Assembly: GCA_965368405.1 (NCBI GenBank)
Contig: CBDUMS010000007.1
Span: forward strand, 1 to 60,524
Length of the DNA: 60,524 nucleotides
Direction of reading: 5' to 3'
Source: S012-113 sp965368405
GTDB lineage: Bacteria; Bacteroidota; Bacteroidia; Cytophagales; Cyclobacteriaceae
Numbering within the stretch: position 1 is the stretch's first letter; each line of letters begins with the position of its first letter. The notes below the pieces were generated by a model. The model made no database searches and was not told the DNA's origin. It saw nothing but the letters and a program-made list of their open reading frames with translations. A program made the translations under genes and the position numbers. Positions 27,629 to 36,272 of the stretch are shown here, piece by piece.

Positions 27629-28613
27629 CTACTGGAATATTAAATTGTACAAGAAATCCATGCTTTTCAGCTGAAATTCGAATTCTTGAATTACCACCAT
27701 ACATGTTTTGGAGGCGCATATCAGAGTTTACGAGCCCCACACCGCTATTACTCGATTCATACTGTGTTTGGTTTGATAAGCCTACACCATCGTCGGCTAC
27801 GCGAAATTCTACATGACCATTGGCTCTCTTAATTGATAACGTAATGGTGCCCCCTTCCTCCTTAGGCGTAATGCCATGCTTAACGGAGTTTTCTACTAAA
27901 GGTTGTAGAACCATGGGGGGGATTGTAAGCGCGAGACAACTTCGGTCTATTTGTTCTTCATATTTAAGTCGCTCTCCAAAACGCACTTGCTGTATGTTTA
28001 TATAGTTACGGATAAAATCCAGCTCATCGCCTAAGGGTACCTGCAAAAAGCTATTAGAATCCAGCGCATAGCGCAGCACATCGCCGAGCATCGTCATCAT
28101 CTGCCTTGCTTTGTCTTTATCTGAATTCATTAAAGTGCTTATGCTATTGAGGGTATTAAATAAGAAATGAGGATTAATTTGAGATTTCAGAAGCGAAAGC
28201 TTCATTTCGTTGTTGGTAATCGCAAGCTTAGCTTTTTCATTTTCTTTCAACTTTATTGTATCAATATATTTTAGAATATAGTAGACAGCAATTGCCGTTA
28301 CGTACTCAAGATTATAAAGCACAGATTTTGAGCCAAATTGTTCCCAGATGTATTCCTTCCATTCATCCAGAGTTTGAAATCCATCGACATAGTATTCTAA
28401 AAAATAGCTGATTGAAGCGGCAATATAAAACCAGGCTACTATACCTAAAATATGCCCGGCAACCTGAAAGGGAACGGAAAACTGGAAAAGCCATGCCGAA
28501 AGTTTCCAGGATAAGAATGCCATAATACAAATACTTATCCCGAGCAGGATACCATTGAGTATGGTGGATGTAAATGGTCTGAATACGATGTACTCAAAGG
28601 TAGTTGCCACCAT
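27615..28613 (-). CDS. LytS/YehU-type sensor histidine kinase
   Basis: 332 aa membrane kinase. Three or four TM segments in the first ~75 residues, a short region with TM-like residues ~100-118, then a His_kinase domain with phospho-acceptor His149 in SQINPHFLFNTLNSIS. The HATPase domain has the N box LVENSVKHGITP and G boxes VADDGVGL and GVGLVNSDMRLQ. No separate extracytoplasmic sensor domain is visible, so the signal may be membrane-borne. It overlaps the response regulator by 14 bp. Confidence 0.92.
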   Translation of the reverse strand: MVATTFEYIVFRPFTSTILNGILLGISICIMAFLSWKLSAWLFQFSVPFQVAGHILGIVAWFYIAASISYFLEYYVDGFQTLDEWKEYIWEQFGSKSVLYNLEYVTAIAVYYILKYIDTIKLKENEKAKLAITNNEMKLSLLKSQINPHFLFNTLNSISTLMNSDKDKARQMMTMLGDVLRYALDSNSFLQVPLGDELDFIRNYINIQQVRFGERLKYEEQIDRSCLALTIPPMVLQPLVENSVKHGITPKEEGGTITLSIKRANGHVEFRVADDGVGLSNQTQYESSNSGVGLVNSDMRLQNMYGGNSRIRISAEKHGFLVQFNIPVDEEG

Positions 28614-28750
28614 AAAATTGAACAGAAACCATACACTTAAAAGGATGTATGCATTTCGCCAATATCGTGATATGAAGATGCTGCTTTTAATAGTCTTCGG
28701 TTACTTTTTGTGTCAAATGTAAATTAATATGCACATAAACCATTACTATT

Positions 28751-30004
28751 TTGTATTACCAAAACCAATCAATTGTAACACTAGTTGGCTTGTTATTTCT
28801 GATTGTTCTGTTTCCTTCCTATAATTTGAAGGCAGATCCACTCATTATTTCCGGTAAAGTTTTAGACGCGGAAAATGATGAACCTCTTGCTTATGCAACG
28901 ATTGCTATTGCCGATTATAAGATAGGTACTGTAAGTAATTTGCAGGGCGAATTTGATATTCATATTAGCGACGATTTACAGGGCGAAGAACTAGTGGTGT
29001 CAATGCTCGGCTATATCGATTTTAAGATTAAAGTATCTAATGTACCTGCAAATTCTGATTTAATAGTACGTTTAGAACCGGGTAGGCTCTTATTGGATGA
29101 AGTAACTATTGCAGAAACCTTATCTGGAGGAGAACTTCTTAAGATCGCCTTGGCTAGAATCGAGATGAACTATCCCATGTCACCTACGGCGATGGATGCC
29201 TTTTACCGGGAAACTAAGATGGTAGATGGAGAATATGTAGACCTGCTTGAAGCAGCAATTAAAATATATGATAAGGATTATAGTGTTCCTAGAGACAGGA
29301 ATAAACTCAGGGAACGAGTTGCCTTGATTGAAGTTCGTAAAACGCTTGAATTTGAATATGAGCTCGAAAAATACTTTAGCAAGTATAATGTGTTGGAAGA
29401 CTTGCTTTTGGAAAACCAGGTTAAGTATAGATCGTTTAGCGAAGATCAGGCCTTTTACGATATTATGCATCGTGAGCAAGTGGTTGGCTATAACGGCAGA
29501 CCCATTGAATTAGTTTCTATTACACAGACTGGTTACAACCTTAAAATCTATATTGATGACGACTACGGTATTAGAAAAATCAGCTTTAAGTGGGGAGATG
29601 GCAAGACCCCGCTTTATACTTATAGGAAGTCGGGGAAGCTCGAAAATCAGGTAATCCACATTGAGAAAGAGGTAGAATTTCAGAAAATTAATGGAAAACT
29701 TTATCTGAAATATATTTCGGCCAACTATACCAATCGGTGGCATAACCTAAAAACAGGCGAAATCGATGTTGTGACAAAACGCGACCAGGCTCTGCTTGTA
29801 AATGCGATAAACTACACAAACCCAAGATGGGTAGGAACGTCAGAGAAAATGAAGCGCTATGGTCTTCAATTCCAACACGATGAATATAATAAGGCCTTCT
29901 GGGATAATTACAATGTGATTAAACAAATGCCATTGCAGCAAAATGTTGTAATGGATTTAGAAGAATCATATTCACTAGAGGAGCAATTTGAATTTTTCAA
30001 ATAA
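28751..30004 (+). CDS. Carboxypeptidase-like regulatory domain (CarboxypepD_reg-like) protein
   Basis: 417 aa exported protein. A signal segment (residues ~9-28) precedes a CarboxypepD_reg-like Ig-type domain at ~33-115 (ISGKVLDAENDEPLAYATI, VVSMLGY). The same module begins SusC/TonB-dependent transporters, but no plug or barrel follows. The remaining ~300 residues form a soluble beta-rich domain of unknown function with MDAFYRETK near residue 152. The start is a TTG: no in-frame ATG/GTG lies upstream before the signal peptide. It is divergent from the LytS kinase; downstream comes the hairpin repeat region. Confidence 0.78.
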   Translation: MYYQNQSIVTLVGLLFLIVLFPSYNLKADPLIISGKVLDAENDEPLAYATIAIADYKIGTVSNLQGEFDIHISDDLQGEELVVSMLGYIDFKIKVSNVPANSDLIVRLEPGRLLLDEVTIAETLSGGELLKIALARIEMNYPMSPTAMDAFYRETKMVDGEYVDLLEAAIKIYDKDYSVPRDRNKLRERVALIEVRKTLEFEYELEKYFSKYNVLEDLLLENQVKYRSFSEDQAFYDIMHREQVVGYNGRPIELVSITQTGYNLKIYIDDDYGIRKISFKWGDGKTPLYTYRKSGKLENQVIHIEKEVEFQKINGKLYLKYISANYTNRWHNLKTGEIDVVTKRDQALLVNAINYTNPRWVGTSEKMKRYGLQFQHDEYNKAFWDNYNVIKQMPLQQNVVMDLEESYSLEEQFEFFK

Positions 30005-30013
30005 ATGACATGT

Positions 30014-30173
30014 AACTTGTCGAGATAAAATGCAATTGGTCGGACATTTCGTTCGTTAGTCGATTTTCGTTTTATGAAATTACAGACTTGCTATACCTTA
30101 GAGTGCAAGCCAAACTAATAGAAAGTAAATCCCCTGTGCGGTAGTCTTAATCAGCTATCGGTACAGGGGATTT
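30014..30173 (+). repeat. Diverged repeat, copy 1, ending in a 47-nt bulged hairpin
   Basis: Non-coding. It starts with AACTTGTCGA, has TGGTCGGA 23 nt later, then GCTATACC (30090) and a TAGAAAG element, and ends in a hairpin at 30127-30173. That hairpin has 13 outer pairs (30127-30139 with 30161-30173), one bulged G (30160), five inner pairs (30140-30144 with 30155-30159) and a 10-nt loop. Copy 2 has the same order of motifs and the same fold. It could double as the terminator of the gene ending at 30004, though no clean T-run follows. Strand is nominal. Confidence 0.7.
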
Positions 30174-30253
30174 CTAATTTTAGAGGATTGATTCCTGCCA
30201 GTTTTGTCAATCGATTATTATTTTTCTAATAACCAATTAACGAAGGATATTGC

Positions 30254-30392
30254 AACTCGTCGACCGAATGAGCGGATGGTCGAAAAGTCTTTTGAATCCG
30301 GGCACCCTAGCTATACCTTTGATTATAAGCCAACTAGTAGAAAGCAAATCCTTCGGGCGATAGACTATAAACGCTATCAGCTCGGAGGATTT
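30254..30392 (+). repeat. Diverged repeat, copy 2, ending in a 47-nt bulged hairpin
   Basis: Non-coding. AACTCGTCGA, TGGTCGAA 23 nt later, GCTATACC (30310), AGTAGAAAG, then a hairpin at 30346-30392: 13 outer pairs, one bulged A (30379), five inner pairs and a 10-nt loop. Relative to copy 1 a ~20-nt segment is missing before GCTATACC. Stem bases differ but pairing is kept. The hairpin ends 7 bp from the recN stop codon. An open frame of 68 codons overlaps this copy but looks spurious. Confidence 0.7.
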
Positions 30393-30398
30393 TGCGAT

Positions 30399-32057
30399 TT
30401 AGGTCGATAATGAAATAAGGTCCTTAGCACTAGCAATTGCACTTTCGGCAGGATTGTCACCGCCAATCATCTTTGCAACTTCCTGAACCTTTTCTTCTTC
30501 TGATAATTTTTTAATTGTACTAACAGATCGCTGGTCGCGAAAATCTTTGTAGACAAAATAGTGAGCTTGGCCTCTGGCGGCAATTTGTGGCAAATGACTT
30601 ATTGTAATGATCTGATGCTTTCGTGCCATAGTCTGGAGCATAGAGCCCATTTGTAACGCAATTTCACCCGAAATGCCAGCATCTATTTCGTCGAAGACCA
30701 TTGTAGGCAAGGCTGTTTTATCTGCCAGTATATATTTAAAGCAAAACATTAGTCTAGAAAATTCACCGCCAGATGCTACTTTACCTAATGGCGAAGGTGG
30801 CACACCTTTATTCGCAGAAAACAGAATAGCAATATCGTCAATTCCATTTTCAGAATAATCCTTAGGGTTTGATTCGATAACTATCTTGCCATCAGGCATT
30901 CCTAATTGCTGGAGTAATTCAGCGATTTCATGCTGAAGCTCGGCGAAAGTCGAAGTTCGTTTCTTACTAAGCTTATCCGCAATCATTTTTAGGTTCGTCT
31001 CGGCAACTTCTAAACTCGATTTGGCCTGCTCAATTTCAGATTCAAGATTATTTGCAAGAAATGTTTCTTGTTCGAGGCGCTCTTGTATTTCAAGAAGCCC
31101 CTTAATGCTATCTACATGATGTTTGTTCTGAAGGTGATACACCATGCTTATCCGGTCACGTAAGGCTTCAGTCCTTTCCATATCCACTTCAAGGTTGCTG
31201 TCCTGAAGCTCTATTTCGTGCAATAGGTCTGTTAGTTCAATGAAGGATTCATTCAGTCTCTCTGATATCGACTTGAGGTTTTCACTATAGCCACTTATTT
31301 GGCTGCTCAAGTTGCGAGCCTCCTGTAGCATTGAACTAATATTTGGTTCATTTCGGTCGAGTAGTGCCAACATATTGACCAGATTGGCTTTGATTTCTTC
31401 AGCATGCTCTAGAACCTTTAATTCCTCCTCTAGGCCCTCTTGCTCATTTTCAATAAGGTTTGCCTCTACAAGTTCTTTTAGCAAATAGGTATTATAGTCA
31501 GATTCTTGAGCAATTCGTTCTGCATTTGCCTTTAACTCCGCTAGCTTTTTGCTTGCCTTTTTGTAATTAGTATATTTTTCTTGATACGACTCCAATAATT
31601 CTCGGTTGCTGGCGTAAGTATCTATGATGTTTAATTGAAAATCGCTTGTGCTAAGCTGCAGGGTTTGATGCTGCGAATGAATATCCATCAGATGAGATCC
31701 TAAATCTTTTAGTATCTCCAGAGTTACGGGAGTATCGTTTACAAAAGCCCTCGATTTGCCACTAGGTGTTATTTCGCGCCTTATAAGCGTAGAGGTTTCG
31801 AAATCAAGATCGTACTGAGTAAAAAGGCCTTCGATATTATATGATGCTATGTTAAATTCACCCTCTATTATGCATTTACGATCGGTATTGTAGAGGACCT
31901 TGGTGTCCGCCCGGTTGCCAAGGAGTAGTCCTACTGCCCCAAGCATGATCGACTTACCTGCGCCCGTTTCACCGGTAATAATATTCATCGCTGCATGTGG
32001 TTGCATTTCCAGCGATTCAATTAAAGCATAGTTCTGAATGGACAGTCGAGAAAACAT
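30399..32057 (-). CDS. recN: DNA repair protein RecN
   Basis: 552 aa SMC-like ATPase involved in double-strand-break repair, bringing DNA ends together for recombination. Walker A GETGAGKS (residues 29-36), long coiled coil (~150-365), ABC-type signature SGGEFSRLMF, and Walker B VFDEIDAGISGE, followed by HLPQIAA. Full family length. It closes the conserved bamD-rpoZ-coaBC-DUF4835-recN block, with a 51-bp gap after the DUF4835 gene. The copy-2 hairpin lies just beyond its stop. Confidence 0.95.
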   Translation of the reverse strand: MFSRLSIQNYALIESLEMQPHAAMNIITGETGAGKSIMLGAVGLLLGNRADTKVLYNTDRKCIIEGEFNIASYNIEGLFTQYDLDFETSTLIRREITPSGKSRAFVNDTPVTLEILKDLGSHLMDIHSQHQTLQLSTSDFQLNIIDTYASNRELLESYQEKYTNYKKASKKLAELKANAERIAQESDYNTYLLKELVEANLIENEQEGLEEELKVLEHAEEIKANLVNMLALLDRNEPNISSMLQEARNLSSQISGYSENLKSISERLNESFIELTDLLHEIELQDSNLEVDMERTEALRDRISMVYHLQNKHHVDSIKGLLEIQERLEQETFLANNLESEIEQAKSSLEVAETNLKMIADKLSKKRTSTFAELQHEIAELLQQLGMPDGKIVIESNPKDYSENGIDDIAILFSANKGVPPSPLGKVASGGEFSRLMFCFKYILADKTALPTMVFDEIDAGISGEIALQMGSMLQTMARKHQIITISHLPQIAARGQAHYFVYKDFRDQRSVSTIKKLSEEEKVQEVAKMIGGDNPAESAIASAKDLISLST

Positions 32058-32108
32058 ATGCGATATTATATAAATTACCGCAATTCAATAAATGTTTAAG
32101 CTAAAATG

Positions 32109-33014
32109 CTAATTAATAATGTTGCTGTACTCCTCGGTTTTGTTTGGATTTAGCTCTACCAGTAAATTGTAGGCCTTCCGTTTTTCTTGCATGGAGCCAT
32201 CTGAGAAAATATTTATGAGCTCATCTGATTTTGCATCGAAGAAAGAGATAACGAAAATTGATGCTGGGTAGCGATCTTTGATCTTTTTAACCTCCTCCAA
32301 TACACCGATAACATTGTTCTGGGCCTCCTCAGGAGACTCAGTAAAAACGTCTAGCCCTTGTCGGTGATATTGATAGAGACCTTTTCTTAAACCCTGCATC
32401 TGCTGATTGGTAAGGTCTTCGATTAAGGCGAACCTATTTCGGGTACTGCCTAGACCACTCCAACCCGGGAAACCCGATTGAGCGGCATTATTTACAATTA
32501 CTTGCGCTATTTGATAATATGGATCGCCCGCATTTTCACCGAAGGTGTCGTAATCCATCCCAAGAATAATATATGCGTAAAACGCCAACATCGAAGTGAG
32601 ATTAGAGGTATAGCTGTTTTCATTAAATTCTAAAGGCATCGACTCAACGTAATCAAAATTCCAATCGCGATCCGCAAAATTTAGAACGATTGACTCATAA
32701 CTTGTGTTGTAGACCGGCCTGGAGCTCCTAATTTGTACAGTGGCATTGAAGCTTCCTATACGAGGCATATCCACAAGGTTTATGGAAAGGCTACAATTTA
32801 TACGTTCTTCAACTTTAAACTCGTCAGGGGTCCAGTCTCGCCCATTCATAAAGTTTTCAATCGCGTTTTCCATATCCTGAAATACCCTGCGGTCGGTTGT
32901 TTGGATCTGGTCGGCATTGATGATGACATCACAATTAAGATCCTGAGCTATCGCTCCGGAATGGTATAAACCTAATATAAATAATAGATTAAGATATTTT
33001 CTTAGCAACTTCAT
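32109..33014 (-). CDS. DUF4835 family protein (PorD-like, T9SS-associated)
   Basis: 301 aa from the chosen ATG. The signal peptide LLFILGLYHSGAIAQ starts cleanly at the Met at 33014; an ATG six codons earlier adds an unlikely MPKTSS. The mature protein opens DLNCDVIINADQIQTTDR and contains YILGMDYDTFGENAGDPYY, matching the DUF4835 family, which some databases name PorD and link to type IX secretion. Its place between coaBC and recN is a conserved Bacteroidota arrangement. Function is envelope-related but not biochemically defined from sequence. The start overlaps the end of coaBC by 26 bp. Confidence 0.85.
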   Translation of the reverse strand: MKLLRKYLNLLFILGLYHSGAIAQDLNCDVIINADQIQTTDRRVFQDMENAIENFMNGRDWTPDEFKVEERINCSLSINLVDMPRIGSFNATVQIRSSRPVYNTSYESIVLNFADRDWNFDYVESMPLEFNENSYTSNLTSMLAFYAYIILGMDYDTFGENAGDPYYQIAQVIVNNAAQSGFPGWSGLGSTRNRFALIEDLTNQQMQGLRKGLYQYHRQGLDVFTESPEEAQNNVIGVLEEVKKIKDRYPASIFVISFFDAKSDELINIFSDGSMQEKRKAYNLLVELNPNKTEEYSNIIN

Positions 33015-34188
33015 CGATGATGTCTTTGGCAACCTCCTCTTTAGATTTTAACTCGAATTTGAGTGTATTATTATCCTTATCAATAATTGTTATCTTATTT
33101 GAGTCATGCTTGAATCCTGCACCCTTATCATTCAGCGAATTTAACACTATCATGTCCAGGTCCTTTTTCTTGAGTTTTTTCTTCGCATTATTTAGCTCCT
33201 CTTCGGTTTCTAATGCAAACCCCACAATAAATTGTGATTCCTTCTCACCGCCAAGTGTTAAGGCGATATCGGTGGTTTTAATAAGGGCAAGGTTTAATTC
33301 AGCCGTTCTCTTTTTAATTTTTTGTTCTGAAATCTCGGAAGGGGTATAATCGGCAACTGCGGCCGCCCAAAAGACAATATCCGATTTGCTAAACTCAGCC
33401 TTCGCGGCCTCATACATTTCTTTAGCCGAGACAACATCTATTCTAACTAGCCCCTCAAACTCATCTTTCGACAAACCATTAGGGCCTATAATTATGGTTA
33501 CATCGGCACCTTCAGCACGCGCTCTTTTTGCTAAACTCAACCCCATTTTGCCACTTGAATGATTACCGATAAAACGCACCGGATCAATAGCTTCGTAGGT
33601 CGGGCCAGCAGTAATCAGGACTTTTTTCCCTATCAGTTGCCCTGTCTTATTAAAAAAATCTTCGATGTAATCTAGGAGATTTTCGGGCTCGGCCATACGT
33701 CCTTCGCCAACGAGTCCACTTGCCAGCTCACCATATTCCGAATCTATAAAATGGTTACCGAATGATTTAAGTTTTCCTATAGCCGCTTTCACAGACTCAT
33801 GCTGATACATATCGAGATCCATTGCCGGAGCAAATATAATAGGGCATCTTGCAGAGAGATAGACGGCATTTAATAAGTTGTCGGCAATGCCATTAGACAG
33901 TTTGCCTAAGGAAGTCGCGGTAACCGGAGCAATAAGGAAGACGTCGGCCCACAAGCCAAGCTCTACATGGCTGTTCCATTCGCCTGTTTCATCCTTTTCG
34001 AATTGTGTATAAACAGGATTATCGCTAAGGGTAGAAAGGGTAAGGGGGGTAATAAAAGTTTGTGCCGAAGCAGTCATGATAACTTTTACTTCGGCACCAG
34101 ATTTTTTAAGTAGACGGACAAGAGTAGCCGTCTTATATGCAGCTATACTACCGCATACTCCTAATAATATTTTTCTACCTCGGAGCAT
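32989..34188 (-). CDS. coaBC: Bifunctional phosphopantothenoylcysteine decarboxylase/phosphopantothenate-cysteine ligase
   Basis: 399 aa coenzyme A biosynthesis enzyme. The N-terminal CoaC flavoprotein domain (1-180) shows GVCGSIAAYK, the catalytic His in WNSHVELG and the APAMDLDMY substrate motif. The C-terminal CoaB domain (from ~187) shows VLITAGPTYEAIDPVRFIGNHSSGKMG and the KIKK nucleotide/substrate loop. CoaB joins Cys to 4'-phosphopantothenate and CoaC decarboxylates the product. It lies 14 bp after rpoZ in the bamD operon. Confidence 0.95.
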   Translation of the reverse strand: MLRGRKILLGVCGSIAAYKTATLVRLLKKSGAEVKVIMTASAQTFITPLTLSTLSDNPVYTQFEKDETGEWNSHVELGLWADVFLIAPVTATSLGKLSNGIADNLLNAVYLSARCPIIFAPAMDLDMYQHESVKAAIGKLKSFGNHFIDSEYGELASGLVGEGRMAEPENLLDYIEDFFNKTGQLIGKKVLITAGPTYEAIDPVRFIGNHSSGKMGLSLAKRARAEGADVTIIIGPNGLSKDEFEGLVRIDVVSAKEMYEAAKAEFSKSDIVFWAAAVADYTPSEISEQKIKKRTAELNLALIKTTDIALTLGGEKESQFIVGFALETEEELNNAKKKLKKKDLDMIVLNSLNDKGAGFKHDSNKITIIDKDNNTLKFELKSKEEVAKDIIDEVAKKIS

Positions 34189-34202
34189 GCTATAAAGGTA
34201 AA

Positions 34203-34526
34203 TTATAATTCGGAGTCGTCCTCGTCTTTTATTTTATCGTGAAATAAGACCTCGTCATTTACAAACTCTTCCGTAGCCAAGATAGTTGGCTTAGGCATAC
34301 GCTCGTAGAATTTCGAAATCTCAATCTGCTCACGGTTTTCGAAAATTTCTTCCAGATTATCGACAGTAGAAGCAAACTCTGCCAATTTAGAGTTTAACTC
34401 TTCTTTTAGACCTGCGGAAATTTGTCTTGATCGCTTTGAAATAACTGAAACTGACTTATAAACACTGCCAGATTTCTCAGCAATTTCTTCCATGTTACGG
34501 GTATGAATTGATGGATTAACACTCAT
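34203..34526 (-). CDS. rpoZ: RNA polymerase omega subunit (Rpb6-like, Bacteroidota type)
   Basis: 107 aa. The N-terminal half (residues ~10-70) carries SVYKSVSVISKRSRQI, the omega/Rpb6 helix that clamps the beta-prime C-terminus, followed by an acidic tail. Bacteroidota omega is divergent from the proteobacterial protein and best recognised by its location between bamD and coaBC, as here. It starts 1 bp after the bamD stop. Confidence 0.85.
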   Translation of the reverse strand: MSVNPSIHTRNMEEIAEKSGSVYKSVSVISKRSRQISAGLKEELNSKLAEFASTVDNLEEIFENREQIEISKFYERMPKPTILATEEFVNDEVLFHDKIKDEDDSEL

Positions 34527-34527
34527 T

Positions 34528-35343
34528 TTATAATAGTTTTTGAAGTTTTTCTAATTGGTTTAACGCGTTATCGTAATATTTTGCCGCATCGGCTAAATAA
34601 CTACTTTCAGGATAATCATCTTGATATTCCATATAAAGATCAATTACATCCTTAAAACGCTCTTTCTTTTTTGATGGGATGCTTTGCTCAGCCATCATGA
34701 ACTTAGATTCTAGTTTTAAATATTGCAATTCATTATTAAATCTAGAATCAGGATAGTTTATGGCGAAATTATCGAATGCTGTAATTGCACTATTTAAAAC
34801 ACCAATTTTATGATAAAGTTTTGCACTATGATAATCCTTGGTCTCAAGCTTTATTTGTAATTCCTTTAGAATTTGACTGGCTTGTGTAACATACTTACTG
34901 CCTTGATTTCTGTTAATAAATACCTGAAATGCTTGAATTGCCTCTTTAGTACTAGTTTGATCTAGGTTATAAATAGGAGAGCTCTGATACAAGGAATATG
35001 CATACATGAAATGTGCTTCATTGGCAAATTCGCTTCTGCTATAAGTTTCGTAAAATGATTTAAAATAATGCGCACTTAGGATAAATTGCCGGTCGTTATA
35101 ATGCGCATAGGCATAATAGAATTGTGCGCGCTCACCTTCTGCTTTTCCTCTGGTTACAGGTAGCACTTCCTCAAACAGAGATATTGCTCTATAATAGTCA
35201 CCTTCTTCATAATAGGCCATAGCCCCATCGTATTTGGCCTTCCAATCATTCGACTTCTGCAACGATCTAAATTCGCTGCATGAACCTAATGTTAAGACCA
35301 AAAAAGAAAGCAGAATTACTTTATATATCCCTCTTTTAAACAT
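34528..35343 (-). CDS. bamD: Outer membrane protein assembly factor BamD
   Basis: 271 aa lipoprotein with lipobox LTLGSC (Cys22) and TPR repeats (for example AMAYYEEGDYYRAISLFEEVLP and SRSEFANEAHFMYAYSLY). It is the essential BAM-complex partner of BamA in inserting outer-membrane barrels. It heads the conserved operon and is preceded by a full consensus promoter whose -7 box ends only 7 bp from the ATG, so the mRNA may be almost leaderless. No alternative start would preserve the lipoprotein signal. Confidence 0.92.
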   Translation of the reverse strand: MFKRGIYKVILLSFLVLTLGSCSEFRSLQKSNDWKAKYDGAMAYYEEGDYYRAISLFEEVLPVTRGKAEGERAQFYYAYAHYNDRQFILSAHYFKSFYETYSRSEFANEAHFMYAYSLYQSSPIYNLDQTSTKEAIQAFQVFINRNQGSKYVTQASQILKELQIKLETKDYHSAKLYHKIGVLNSAITAFDNFAINYPDSRFNNELQYLKLESKFMMAEQSIPSKKKERFKDVIDLYMEYQDDYPESSYLADAAKYYDNALNQLEKLQKLL

Positions 35344-35350
35344 AAGCGTG

Positions 35351-35381
35351 CAAATATAGTGGAGTTTGACATGATTTCAAA
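35351..35381 (-). promoter_or_regulatory. Promoter of bamD-rpoZ-coaBC operon
   Basis: On the minus strand TTTG (35381-35378), 19-nt spacer, TATATTTG (35358-35351): a full TTTG-N19-TAnnTTTG match. The predicted start, about 4 nt past the -7 box, is near 35347, four bases before the bamD ATG. Confidence 0.75.
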
Positions 35382-35418
35382 CCTGATATTCTCCTTTAAT
35401 AACTGTGAAATGAGCCGA

Positions 35419-36150
35419 TTATTTCCTGACTACCAGTTTTTTAGTGGCCACACCTTCATTATCGATGTAAAGGCTGTAGAAGTAAACCCCCGGATTAAAT
35501 TTTTCTACAGAGACCTTTAACTGCTCTTCGAAAGGGTTTAGTTGAAATTCGCCCGCAACGGTGCCGAGAACATTATGAATTATTATTTTGGCCTCTTTAG
35601 AGTCATTTTTAATATTATAATCGAAAAAGGCTGTTTCAGTAACCGGATTAGGGTAAACATCACGGAGATCAACATTTTTAGAAGAATAAAGAAGGCCATT
35701 TTCGACGGCCTCTGTCACTTCATATTGAAACTCCAACTCAACCCTGTCTGAAGGATCCTTAATATTTTCAATACTATATAAAACTGAACTGACAGCATCT
35801 ACCAACCCTGCCTCTAACACAACACTTATGGCATCGTCAGTTTCGCCTGGGTTTATTTTACGTACGAGCCCAGAAGATCTTTCTTCACTGCGGGCAATAT
35901 TATCTGTAAAGCAATCGTTATTAACGCAGATTAAGCTTTGCTGACTAGAGCCTATCTGTTTATTTAACTGAACTACCCTATAATAGATGGGTTCTTCAGA
36001 AATGTTTTGGATGAAAAGGGTAGTACGTATCTCTTCACCAATAAAACCCTGTTGTACAGGATTGGTGTCGACGACCTTTAAACTCTGAGCTTCTAAATTA
36101 AAGCTCAAAAGTGAAATCAGGGTCAATATGATCAGATACTTGCTCTTCAT
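35419..36150 (-). CDS. T9SS type A sorting domain-containing secreted protein
   Basis: 243 aa from the chosen ATG. Signal peptide MKSKYLIILTLISLLSFNLEAQ, a central Ig-like beta domain (residues ~25-150), and a C-terminal T9SS type A sorting domain (~165-243): VYPNPVTETAFFDY, IHNVLGTVAGE, FNPGVYFYSL, ending KKLVVRK. It should cross the outer membrane by type IX secretion and be surface-anchored or released. An ATG four codons upstream (36162) is less likely because the TATATTTG box at 36174-36181 would leave almost no leader. Ligand and role unknown. Confidence 0.85.
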   Translation of the reverse strand: MKSKYLIILTLISLLSFNLEAQSLKVVDTNPVQQGFIGEEIRTTLFIQNISEEPIYYRVVQLNKQIGSSQQSLICVNNDCFTDNIARSEERSSGLVRKINPGETDDAISVVLEAGLVDAVSSVLYSIENIKDPSDRVELEFQYEVTEAVENGLLYSSKNVDLRDVYPNPVTETAFFDYNIKNDSKEAKIIIHNVLGTVAGEFQLNPFEEQLKVSVEKFNPGVYFYSLYIDNEGVATKKLVVRK

Positions 36151-36173
36151 TGGGTATACCATGCCTAGTATAT

Positions 36174-36181
36174 CAAATATA
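36174..36181 (-). promoter_or_regulatory. -7 box of the T9SS cargo gene
   Basis: Minus strand TATATTTG, identical to the bamD -7 box, 23 bp upstream of the ATG at 36150. The -33 position reads TTTA on the plus strand, so no canonical TTTG is seen. Confidence 0.45.
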
Positions 36182-36272
36182 CGAAAAATAGCAAGTTCTG
36201 TTTAAAGATTACCGAATTTATTCTAATTGAAATTTTCGAAGCCAAAGCTCAGATCAAAAGCCTTGATCTAGC

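Noticed and set aside
28729..28758. ATG at 28729 as start of the CarboxypepD_reg gene
   Set aside because: It is out of frame with the signal peptide and domain; TTG 28751 is the only start that fits.
30005..30398. CRISPR array
   Set aside because: Only two diverged ~150-nt units, no regular short direct repeats or spacers, and no cas genes.
30204..30410. 68-codon open frame overlapping repeat copy 2
   Set aside because: It overlaps a hairpin whose changes preserve base pairing rather than codons, has no recognisable protein features, and copy 1 has no equivalent frame.
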